Origin: Pseudomonadota bacterium
GTDB lineage: Bacteria; Pseudomonadota; Gammaproteobacteria; Burkholderiales; Rhodocyclaceae
DNA length: 5,382 nucleotides
Direction: 5' to 3'
NCBI GenBank assembly: GCA_021811225.1
Contig: JAJZPJ010000180.1
Span: forward strand, 1-5,382
How positions within the stretch are numbered: position 1 is the stretch's first letter; each line of letters opens with the position of its first letter. Positions 1-5,291 of this stretch are shown here, one piece after another. Below the pieces are notes generated by a model. The model did not search any database, had not been told where the DNA came from, and saw nothing but the letters and a program-made list of their open reading frames with translations. A program made the translations under genes and the position numbers.

Positions 1-6
1 TATAAT
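1..6 (+). promoter_or_regulatory. -10 element (TATAAT) in front of rsmE
   Basis: A perfect TATAAT lies at the first six bases, only 6 bases before the first possible ATG of rsmE. A transcription start about 7 bases downstream would fall on or next to that ATG, which suggests a leaderless or nearly leaderless message. The -35 region lies outside the window, so the promoter cannot be judged in full. Confidence 0.5.
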
Positions 7-15
7 GCCCCGATG

Positions 16-735
16 ATGCCGCGCTTCCACTGCCCGGGGCCGTTTGCCGCGGGCGCCACCGTCGCCCTGCCGCCGCAGGCGGAGCAGCACGCGCTGCGCG
101 TGCTGCGGCTGCGGCCGGGCGACGAGCTGGTGCTGTTCGACGGCGAGGGCGGCGAATGGCCCGGCCGCCTGGTCGAGTCCGGGCGGGGACTGCGGGTGAC
201 GCTGGGCGAATGGCGCGAGGTCGAGCGCGAGGCGCCGCTGGCGCTGACCCTGGCCCAGGCGCTGGCCGTCGCCGACAAGATGGACTGGGTGGTGCAAAAG
301 GCGGTCGAGCTGGGCGCTTGCGCGATCGTGCCGGTGCAGGCCAAGCGCAGCGTGCTGCGCCTGTCCGGCGAGCGCGCCGGCAAGCGCCTGCGCCACTGGC
401 AGCAGGTGCTGGTCGCCGCCTGCGAGCAGTGCGGGCGCAACCGCCTGCCGGGGCTCGAGGATGTCGTCGATCTGCCGCATTATCTGGCGCGGCCGGGGAG
501 GGAAACCCGGCTGCTGCTCTCGCCCGGCGCCGGGACCCGCCTGTCGGCGCTGCCGCGGCCGGCCGGCGCGGTGACGCTGCTGGTCGGACCCGAAGGCGGC
601 TTCGATCCGGACGAGGAGGCGGCGGCGCGCGCGGCCGGTTTCCAGCCGGTGTCGCTCGGCCCGCGCGTGCTGCGGACCGAAACCGCCGGCCTCGCCGCGA
701 TCGCCGCGCTCATGGCTTTGTGGGGAGATTTATGA
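16..735 (+). CDS. rsmE: 16S rRNA (uracil(1498)-N(3))-methyltransferase RsmE
   Basis: RsmE uses S-adenosylmethionine to methylate N3 of U1498 in helix 44 of 16S rRNA, near the decoding centre, in the cytoplasm. The protein is about 239 residues, the usual length. It starts with MPRFHCPGP, the usual family opening, which is why the second of two adjacent ATGs (13 and 16) is preferred. The first ~70 residues form the PUA-like RNA-binding part (HALRVLRLRPGDELVLFDG). The rest is a SPOUT fold with the knot motifs LLVGPEGGF (about residues 189-196) and SLGPRVLRTETAGLAAIAAL (from about 213), which form the cofactor pocket. The segment KMDWVVQKAVELGACAIVPV is also typical. No Shine-Dalgarno is visible in the few bases upstream, whereas a TATAAT sits at 1-6. 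It ends with ATGA, overlapping a possible 49-codon ORF. The family call is very secure; the exact start is less so. Confidence 0.96.
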   Translation: MPRFHCPGPFAAGATVALPPQAEQHALRVLRLRPGDELVLFDGEGGEWPGRLVESGRGLRVTLGEWREVEREAPLALTLAQALAVADKMDWVVQKAVELGACAIVPVQAKRSVLRLSGERAGKRLRHWQQVLVAACEQCGRNRLPGLEDVVDLPHYLARPGRETRLLLSPGAGTRLSALPRPAGAVTLLVGPEGGFDPDEEAAARAAGFQPVSLGPRVLRTETAGLAAIAALMALWGDL

Positions 736-881
736 ACCGATTTTTCATATACACCGAGCAAATTCGCTCGGCGCGCTGGTTCCCGGGGGATTTACAAGGG
801 GAGGGTCTCCCCTTGTTCGTACCCTCCCGCTTTTCCGCTCAAAGAGACATACCTGTTTGCTTCCGGCTCCGGCCGGATTAG
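732..881 (+). CDS. Possible small ORF (49 aa) between rsmE and pap, uncertain
   Basis: I do not recognise this protein. An ATG overlaps the rsmE stop codon (ATGA, 732-735) and is preceded by GGGGAG at 722-727, a well-placed Shine-Dalgarno four bases upstream. The frame runs 49 codons, beginning MNRFFIYTEQIRSARW, and stops at TAG 879-881, touching the pap ribosome site at 881-887. The arrangement looks like translational coupling from rsmE through to pap, and it might act as a leader peptide. Against it, the frame contains a strong 10-bp DNA inverted repeat, the protein shows no domain, membrane segment or obvious codon bias, and 49 codons without a stop in GC-rich DNA is unremarkable. The frame is also open far upstream inside rsmE as an out-of-frame shadow. 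Confidence 0.22.
   Translation: MNRFFIYTEQIRSARWFPGDLQGEGLPLFVPSRFSAQRDIPVCFRLRPD
794..816 (+). terminator. Strong hairpin in the rsmE-pap spacer, terminator-like but without U-tract
   Basis: ACAAGGGGAG (794-803) and CTCCCCTTGT (807-816) form a perfect 10-bp stem with a three-base loop GGT. The stem would be very stable, but TCGTACCC follows instead of a run of T, so it is not a canonical intrinsic terminator. It may be a weak or bidirectional terminator, an mRNA 3'-end stabiliser for rsmE, or a regulatory structure in the pap leader. Confidence 0.45.
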
Positions 882-887
882 GGAGAG
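881..887 (+). promoter_or_regulatory. Ribosome binding site of pap
   Basis: GGGAGAG lies just upstream of TTG (888) and ATG (891). The GGAG core at 882-885 is five bases from ATG 891 but only two from the TTG, so the ATG is the likely start. A small hairpin (TCCGGC 862-867 with GCCGGA 872-877) ends four bases before the site. Confidence 0.7.
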
Positions 888-890
888 TTG

Positions 891-2369
891 ATGTTCGAAT
901 CCGCGGAACTGGGCCACAGCATCGACAAGAAGCGCTACGCGAAGATCGTGCCGACGCTGCGCGCCGACCTGCTCGACGTGCAGTACGACCTCAAGCAGAG
1001 CGGCCGCTTCCCGGTCATCATCCTGATCAATGGCATCGAAGGCGCCGGCAAGGGCGAGACGGTGAATCTGCTCAACGAGTGGATGGACCCGCGCTTCATC
1101 GAGACCCGCGCCTTCGGCGGGCTCACCGACGAGGAACGCGAGCGGCCGCCGATGTGGCGCTTCTGGCGCGCGCTGCCGCCCAAGGGCAAGATCGGCATCC
1201 TGTTCGGCAACTGGTACGCCGATCCGATCACCCGGCACGCGCTGGGCAAGATCGAGCGCGACGAACTCGATTGGCATCTGGCCGAGATCAACCGCTTCGA
1301 GAAGATGCTCGCCGACGAGGGGGCATTGATCTTCAAGTTCTGGTTCCATCTCTCCAAGGACGCGCAGAAGAAGCGCTTGAAGTCCCTGGAGCGAGACCCC
1401 AAGACGCGCTGGCGCATCACCGCGGACGACTGGCGCGCCTACAAGAACTACGACGCCCACATCGAGGCGAGCCAGCACACGCTGCGCCAGACCAGCCAGG
1501 GTCATGCGCCCTGGACCGTGGTCGACGGCTCCGACGAACGCTACCGCTCGGTCACCGTCGGCACCATCCTGCTCGAATCGGTCAGGAAGCGCCTGGCCTG
1601 GGAGGGCGACACCACGCGCCGCATCACCGCGGCGCCGATCGTCCAGCCGATCGACAGCAGCAACCTCCTGAACCGGCTCGACCTCACCAAGCGGATCGGC
1701 AAGGCCCGCTACGCGAAGGAACTGGAGACCTGGCAGGGCCGGCTGAACCTGCTGACCCGCCACCCGAAGTTCGGCGCGCGTTCGCTGATCGTGGTGTTCG
1801 AGGGCAACGACGCCGCCGGCAAGGGCGGCGCCATCCGCCGCATCACCGGGGCGCTCGACGCGCGCCGCTACCAGATCGTGCCGGTCGCGGCGCCGAGCGA
1901 GGAGGAGCGCGCCCAGCCCTATCTCTGGCGCTTCTGGCGGCACCTGCCGCGACTGGGGCGGATCGCCATCTTCGACCGCTCCTGGTACGGCCGGGTGCTG
2001 GTCGAGCGGGTCGAGGGCTATTGCTCGGAGCCCGACTGGATGCGCGCCTACGCCGAGATCAACGATTTCGAGGAACAGCTCACGGCGGCGGGCGCCGTGG
2101 TGGTCAAGTTCTGGCTGGCGATTTCACCCGAAGAGCAGCTGCGCCGCTTCAAGGAACGCGAGGACACCCGCTTCAAGCGCTTCAAGATCACCGAGGAGGA
2201 CTGGCGCAACCGCGACAAGTGGCCGCTCTACGAGGCGGCGGTGTGCCACATGGTCGATCGCACCAGCACCGAGCTCGCGCCCTGGACCCTGGTCGAGGCC
2301 AACGACAAGAACCACGCCCGGATCAAGATCCTGAAGACGCTGTGCGCCGCGCTGGAGGCGGCGCTTTAG
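891..2369 (+). CDS. pap: Polyphosphate:AMP phosphotransferase (two-domain PPK2 family)
   Basis: This cytoplasmic enzyme transfers a phosphate from inorganic polyphosphate to AMP, giving ADP, and so returns stored polyphosphate to the nucleotide pool; adenylate kinase can then make ATP. The 492-residue protein is a tandem duplication of the PPK2 P-loop kinase domain, the class II layout. Domain 1 has Walker A NGIEGAGKGE (about 47-56) and domain 2 has GNDAAGKGG (about 305-313). Each is followed by a matching WRFWR block and a lid/helix region ending in APWT. In domain 2 the Walker B stretch is intact, IAIFDRSWYGR (358-368, Asp362 and Arg363). The aligned stretch in domain 1 is IGILFGNWY (101-109), so Asp, Arg and Ser are replaced by Phe, Gly and Asn. 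From what is known of this class, the C-terminal half carries catalysis and the N-terminal half is structural or regulatory. The start at ATG 891 is set by the upstream ribosome site. argA follows after 49 bases with no terminator. Confidence 0.93.
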   Translation: MFESAELGHSIDKKRYAKIVPTLRADLLDVQYDLKQSGRFPVIILINGIEGAGKGETVNLLNEWMDPRFIETRAFGGLTDEERERPPMWRFWRALPPKGKIGILFGNWYADPITRHALGKIERDELDWHLAEINRFEKMLADEGALIFKFWFHLSKDAQKKRLKSLERDPKTRWRITADDWRAYKNYDAHIEASQHTLRQTSQGHAPWTVVDGSDERYRSVTVGTILLESVRKRLAWEGDTTRRITAAPIVQPIDSSNLLNRLDLTKRIGKARYAKELETWQGRLNLLTRHPKFGARSLIVVFEGNDAAGKGGAIRRITGALDARRYQIVPVAAPSEEERAQPYLWRFWRHLPRLGRIAIFDRSWYGRVLVERVEGYCSEPDWMRAYAEINDFEEQLTAAGAVVVKFWLAISPEEQLRRFKEREDTRFKRFKITEEDWRNRDKWPLYEAAVCHMVDRTSTELAPWTLVEANDKNHARIKILKTLCAALEAAL

Positions 2370-2405
2370 GGCTGATACCATTCGGCCGACGATCAAGGGC
2401 AGCGC

Positions 2406-2413
2406 AAAGGAGA
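2406..2413 (+). promoter_or_regulatory. Ribosome binding site of argA
   Basis: AAAGGAGA with its GGAG core at 2409-2412 lies six bases before ATG 2419, an excellent spacing that fixes the argA start. The rest of the pap-argA gap (2370-2405) has only a weak inverted repeat (GGCTGA 2370-2375 with TCGGCC 2382-2387, one G-T pair) and no T-run, so no terminator separates the two genes. Confidence 0.75.
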
Positions 2414-2418
2414 GCGGC

Positions 2419-3759
2419 ATGGCGGCACAGGAGGACATCGCCGATGGCGGCGCCGGTCTGGTGGCTTGGGTGCGCCAGGCCGCGCCCTACATCCACGCCT
2501 TCCGCGGCCGCACCTTCGTCATCGCCTTCGGCGGCGAGGTGTTAGGCGGCGGCCCCGACATCGCCCAATCGCTGGCGCAGGATCTCAACCTGCTGGAGAG
2601 CCTGGGTATCCGCCTGGTGCTGGTGCATGGCGCGCGGCCGCAGATCGATGCGGAAATGGCCAGGCGCGGTCTGAAGCCGCGCTTCCACAAGGGCGTGCGG
2701 GTGACCGACGCCGCGGCGCTGGAGTGCGTCAAGAGCGCGATGGGCGTGACCCGGATCGAAATCGAGGCGCTGCTCTCCCAGGGGCTGCCCAACACGCCGA
2801 TGGCCGGCGCCTGGATGCGCGTCACCGGCGGCAACTTCATCACCGCCAAGCCGGTCGGCGTCGTCGACGGCATCGATTACCAATACACCGGCGCCGTGCG
2901 CAAGATCATCAGCGCGGAGATCCGCGCCGATCTCGATCAGCAGAACGTGGTGCTGATCACTCCGCTCGGGGTCTCGCCCACCGGCGAGATCTTCAATCTC
3001 GCCTGGGAGGAGGTGGCCGAGGCGGTCGCCGTCTCGCTCCAGGCGGACAAGCTGATCTTCCTCTGCGCCGCGAAGGGCGTGGTCGACAAGAGAGGGGATC
3101 TGCTCGAGGCGATCACCGCGGACGAGGCGGGGCGCCTGCTCTCCCGCCGGGTCAAGCAGGCGCCCGAGCTGGCGCGGGTGCTGCCCGTCGCGCTGTCCGC
3201 CTGCCGCGCCGGCGTTTTGCGCGTGCATTTCATCGACAGCCGCGCCGACGGCGCGATGCTGATGGAGTTCTTCACCCGCGCCGGCGTCGGCACGGTGATG
3301 ACCCGGGCGCCGCTGGCGCGGCTGCGCGAAGCCACGATCGACGACGTCGGCTCGGTGCTCGCCCTGATCGCCCCGCTCGAAGCCGACGGCACCCTGGTCA
3401 AGCGCGGCCGCGAGCGCATCGAGATGGAGATCGGGCGCTTCTCGGTGCTCGATCACGACGGCGTGATCATCGGCTGCGCCGCGATCTATCCCTTCGGCCG
3501 CGAGATGGCGGCCGAGATGGCCTGCCTCGCCGTGATGCCCGAATACCGGCGCAGCGGCTACGGCGACCAGTTGATGAAGCACATCGCGGCCCGAGCCAAG
3601 AAGCAGAAGCTGAAGCGGCTGTTCGTGCTGACCACGCGCACCGCGCACTGGTTCATCGAGCGCGGCTTCGTCGAGACCGGCGTCGAGGAACTGCCCAAAG
3701 CCAAGCGCGAACTCTACAATTATCAGCGACGCTCGAAGGTGCTGGCGAAGAACCTATAA
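2419..3759 (+). CDS. argA: N-acetylglutamate synthase (amino-acid acetyltransferase), classical ArgA
   Basis: ArgA acetylates L-glutamate with acetyl-CoA, the first committed step of the linear arginine pathway, in the cytoplasm; in this family arginine is the feedback inhibitor. At 446 residues it matches the classical length (about 440). Residues ~20-285 are an amino-acid-kinase-like domain, with FGGEVLGG (about 37-44), VLVHGARPQID (from about 67) and TGGNFITAKPVG (136-147). This domain lacks kinase activity and binds the arginine effector. A linker around 290-303 leads into a GNAT acetyltransferase domain (about 304-440). Its acetyl-CoA pyrophosphate loop is RRSGYG (377-382) in CLAVMPEYRRSGYGDQL, followed by the late motif THWF-like segment RTAHWFIERGF. 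The C-terminus YNYQRRSKVLAKNL looks complete, so the neighbouring integration did not damage the gene. It is probably in one transcription unit with pap; no ARG-box-like operator was recognised. Confidence 0.96.
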   Translation: MAAQEDIADGGAGLVAWVRQAAPYIHAFRGRTFVIAFGGEVLGGGPDIAQSLAQDLNLLESLGIRLVLVHGARPQIDAEMARRGLKPRFHKGVRVTDAAALECVKSAMGVTRIEIEALLSQGLPNTPMAGAWMRVTGGNFITAKPVGVVDGIDYQYTGAVRKIISAEIRADLDQQNVVLITPLGVSPTGEIFNLAWEEVAEAVAVSLQADKLIFLCAAKGVVDKRGDLLEAITADEAGRLLSRRVKQAPELARVLPVALSACRAGVLRVHFIDSRADGAMLMEFFTRAGVGTVMTRAPLARLREATIDDVGSVLALIAPLEADGTLVKRGRERIEMEIGRFSVLDHDGVIIGCAAIYPFGREMAAEMACLAVMPEYRRSGYGDQLMKHIAARAKKQKLKRLFVLTTRTAHWFIERGFVETGVEELPKAKRELYNYQRRSKVLAKNL

Positions 3760-3760
3760 T
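3755..3760 (+). promoter_or_regulatory. Possible -10 element overlapping the argA stop
   Basis: A perfect TATAAT spans the argA stop codon (TAA 3757-3759). At 16-18 bases upstream the sequence is CTCGAA-like, not a good -35, so promoter activity is doubtful. If active, transcription would start near 3767, run through the palindrome at 3771-3786 and end at the terminator around 3826, giving a transcript of only about 60 bases. Confidence 0.3.
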
Positions 3761-3770
3761 GTCATTCCAG

Positions 3771-3789
3771 GACGTTGCGCAACGTCGCA
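3771..3789 (+). repeat. Perfect 16-bp palindrome, copy 1 of a flanking direct repeat
   Basis: GACGTTGCGCAACGTC (3771-3786) is identical to its own reverse complement. With three more bases it matches the copy at 3835-3853 in 17 of 19 positions. GTCAT also occurs five bases before it (3761-3765). Candidate attachment core or recombinase/regulator binding site; the function is inferred from its place between argA and the integrase. Confidence 0.6.
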
Positions 3790-3799
3790 CGAACCCCAC

Positions 3800-3826
3800 A
3801 AAAAGCCCGTGTTTACGGGCTTTTTT
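3800..3826 (+). terminator. Rho-independent terminator downstream of argA
   Basis: The 11-base arm AAAAAGCCCGT (3800-3810) pairs perfectly with ACGGGCTTTTT (3815-3825) around a four-base loop GTTT, and T-rich sequence continues to 3828. The A-run before and T-run after the GC stem could make it work in both directions. It would end the pap-argA transcript and also insulate the integrase from it. Confidence 0.9.
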
Positions 3827-3834
3827 CTTGTCAT

Positions 3835-3853
3835 GACGTTGCGCAGCGTTGCA
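3835..3853 (+). repeat. Imperfect direct copy of the junction palindrome (copy 2)
   Basis: GACGTTGCGCAGCGTTGCA repeats the 3771-3789 sequence with two differences (A to G and C to T), which break the perfect palindrome. Here GTCAT (3830-3834) abuts the repeat directly, whereas in copy 1 five bases intervene. The copies start 64 bases apart and bracket the terminator. They could be attachment-site sequences or integrase/regulator binding sites. Confidence 0.6.
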
Positions 3854-3885
3854 GACAAGCGCATACTTTTCACGTAGCTAGACGC

Positions 3886-4911
3886 GTGGCTACTGAGACT
3901 TTTAGAAAAACGGTCGACGTGGCGGCCGTCAAGCAAGCCGAGAAGCAATCAGCCAAGGGTGGCCCGGTCGATCTGATCGTGGCCCACCTGTTCCAGGAAT
4001 TCTACGCCCGCAACATCGCAGGTCAGTGGAAGGACGCGCCGGCCGTCAAGAGCCTTTTCGATCTGCATATCCTGCCGACGCTTGGGGGCGTCAAGGTGGC
4101 GGATGTCCGGCCCGCTCATATCGATGCCGTGCTGAAGCCGCTGGCGAGCCGTGGCGTGTTCGCCACGGCGGCCAAGGTCCTGCAGCACCAGAAGCGGCTA
4201 TTCGACTACGCCATGAAGCGGCACCTGATTACCGCTAATCCGGCCGCGCCCTTTGGCTGGGGGGACATCGGCGGCAAGCTTGGCCCGCGATCCCGCGTAC
4301 TGTCCCGCGACGAGCTGGTGCGACTCTTTGCCGCCATGAACAGCACGCCGAATTTTCCGCCTTATGTGCGCGCCGCCGTCAAGTTGCTGCTGTTGCTGGG
4401 TGCGCGAAAGACGGAACTGATACAAGCCCGGTGGGACGAGTTCGACCTGGCAAAGGCGGTGTGGCGGCTACCTGCCGAGCGTACCAAGACCGATGCGCCG
4501 ATGCGCATTCCATTGGCGCTGTCGGCCATCATGGAGCTGGAAGCCCTGAAGCTCACGGCCTGGAATGACTACGTTTTCCCGGTCATACGCATGGCGCCGG
4601 GCAAAAACACCGGCTACATGGGAGACGCCACGATAAATGCAGCGCTGTATCGGCTGCAAAGCGACCTGGCCCCCTTCACCGTGCATGACTTGCGCCGCAC
4701 CTGCCGCACGCATCTGGCCGCCCTGGGAGTTGAACCGCACATTGCCGAGCTATGCCTGAATCACAAGCTCCAGGGACTGACGGCTGTCTATGACGTGCAT
4801 GACTACTTTGATGAGCGGCGCGCAGCCCTTGAGTCTTGGGCGGCCGTGCTGTCGGCATGTGAGGCGGGAGACGCCGGCAAGGTCGTTCCAATCCATGGAA
4901 AGGCGGCATGA
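3886..4911 (+). CDS. Tyrosine-type site-specific recombinase/integrase (P4-like), lacking the arm-binding domain
   Basis: This enzyme cuts and rejoins DNA at attachment sites through a tyrosine-DNA intermediate, integrating and excising its element. From the GTG at 3886 (341 residues), a SAM-like core-binding domain covers about 30-115 (DLHILPTLGGVKVADVRPAHID). The catalytic domain runs about 130-320. The catalytic set is complete: Arg174 in LLLLGARKTEL, Lys201 in ERTKTDAP, His267 and Arg270 in VHDLRRT, His293 in LNHK, and Tyr302 in AVYDVHDY, nine residues after His293 as in XerD. The C-terminus DYFDERRAALESWA is typical of P4-type integrases. These usually have ~400 residues and an N-terminal DUF4102 arm-binding domain, which is absent here, since argA ends only 126 bases upstream. 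The frame stays open back to 3775, but that stretch reads through the terminator. GTG 3886 is the first usable start beyond it and has no clear Shine-Dalgarno. Base composition is less GC-rich than in argA, consistent with transfer. Confidence 0.85.
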   Translation: MATETFRKTVDVAAVKQAEKQSAKGGPVDLIVAHLFQEFYARNIAGQWKDAPAVKSLFDLHILPTLGGVKVADVRPAHIDAVLKPLASRGVFATAAKVLQHQKRLFDYAMKRHLITANPAAPFGWGDIGGKLGPRSRVLSRDELVRLFAAMNSTPNFPPYVRAAVKLLLLLGARKTELIQARWDEFDLAKAVWRLPAERTKTDAPMRIPLALSAIMELEALKLTAWNDYVFPVIRMAPGKNTGYMGDATINAALYRLQSDLAPFTVHDLRRTCRTHLAALGVEPHIAELCLNHKLQGLTAVYDVHDYFDERRAALESWAAVLSACEAGDAGKVVPIHGKAA

Positions 4912-5242
4912 TGATCCTGCGCCGCTGGCATAACCTCTTATGTGTATGTATATTTATATGTCATCTACAGTAATAGGCGCCGGGACAAGCGAGAATTTAG
5001 GGCTGTTTTCACCCCTACCTCTGCATTTTGTGCCGGGACAGCCGGGGACAACCGGGACAGCACCGCGAAAACCCGTATGGTTAAGCGAGAAACCCTGTCC
5101 AGGCTAGGTGTTTGTCATGGAGAAATGGCCGGGCAAGTGCCGGGCCACGCCGGGACAGTTTGTCGCAGGACGTGGCATTCGCTGGTCAATTTTCTGTCCC
5201 GGGTGCGAGCGTTTGCCGGTTTTGGCCGCGCAAGTTTTCCCC
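4912..5242. other. Non-coding stretch between integrase and toxin gene
   Basis: No convincing gene was found here. A GTG-started frame (4942-5292, 116 codons) exists but has no domain or ribosome site and crosses the repeats, so it is treated as chance. The left part (about 4931-4975) is strikingly AT-rich (TGTGTATGTATATTTATATG). The middle and right carry repeated GCCGGGACA units. No terminator with a T-run was seen after the integrase. The stretch could hold an origin-like or regulatory region, or the remains of a decayed gene. Confidence 0.6.
4979..5203 (+). repeat. Iteron-like GCCGGGACA repeat cluster
   Basis: GCCGGGACA occurs exactly at 4979-4987, 5032-5040 and 5149-5157. A one-base-longer variant GCCGGGGACA is at 5041-5050 and ACCGGGACA at 5051-5059, so three units are tandem with starts 9 and 10 bases apart. 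A second cluster has GCCGGG at 5128, 5139 and 5149, spaced 11 and 10 bases, close to one helical turn. An inverted copy, TGTCCCGG, is at 5195-5202 and a partial CCTGTCC at 5094-5100. The repeats are plain in the sequence; their role is unknown. Confidence 0.65.
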
Positions 5243-5265
5243 TGCCGCATCCGCCCGCGATGCGC

Positions 5266-5271
5266 TATTAT
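5266..5271 (+). promoter_or_regulatory. Possible -10 element of the toxin gene
   Basis: TATTAT lies 17 bases before ATG 5289 and abuts the palindrome at 5273-5287, the usual layout where a repressor covers the promoter. At a 17-base spacing the -35 position reads TGCCGC (5243-5248), which is poor, so the promoter would be weak or activator-dependent. Confidence 0.4.
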
Positions 5272-5272
5272 G

Positions 5273-5287
5273 TAATCCATTGGATTA
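5273..5287 (+). promoter_or_regulatory. Palindromic operator of the toxin-antitoxin operon
   Basis: TAATCCA (5273-5279) and TGGATTA (5281-5287) form a perfect 7-bp inverted repeat around a single T. The match extends imperfectly to 5271-5289. It sits between a TATTAT and the toxin start codon, where the antitoxin of such modules normally binds to repress its own operon. Operator function is inferred. Confidence 0.6.
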
Positions 5288-5291
5288 GATG

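Noticed and set aside
754..771. Inverted repeat CCGAGC/GCTCGG just after rsmE, considered as its terminator
   Set aside because: Only 6 bp with a 6-base loop and followed by CGCGCTGG rather than a T-run.
156..881. Long + strand frame across rsmE (241 codons)
   Set aside because: Arg/Gly/Ala-rich low-complexity shadow of rsmE in another frame; only its last part (732-881) is kept, as a doubtful small ORF.
792..1943. 383-codon minus-strand frame opposite pap
   Set aside because: Antisense shadow with no recognisable domain; high GC at third positions of pap removes stops on this strand.
857..2545. 562-codon + strand frame overlapping pap
   Set aside because: Arg/Ala/Pro-rich shadow typical of GC-rich DNA. 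The pap frame shows clear PPK2 motifs throughout.
2542..3648. 368-codon minus-strand frame opposite argA
   Set aside because: His/Asp/Gln-rich antisense shadow without any family resemblance.
2466..3836. 456-codon + strand frame overlapping argA
   Set aside because: Arg-rich shadow of argA. Its tail after 3759 is discussed only because of the repeat.
3760..3885. tRNA or tmRNA 3' end as the integration target
   Set aside because: No cloverleaf or CCA-ended arm could be found before the integrase; the segment is a terminator with flanking palindromes.
4998..5017. TAGGG/CCCTA inverted repeat after the integrase, considered as a terminator
   Set aside because: Five-base stem with a ten-base loop and no T-run behind it; too weak to call.
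4979..5203. Repeat cluster considered as a CRISPR array
   Set aside because: Units are 9-10 bases with no regular spacers of ~30 bases, and no cas gene is visible.
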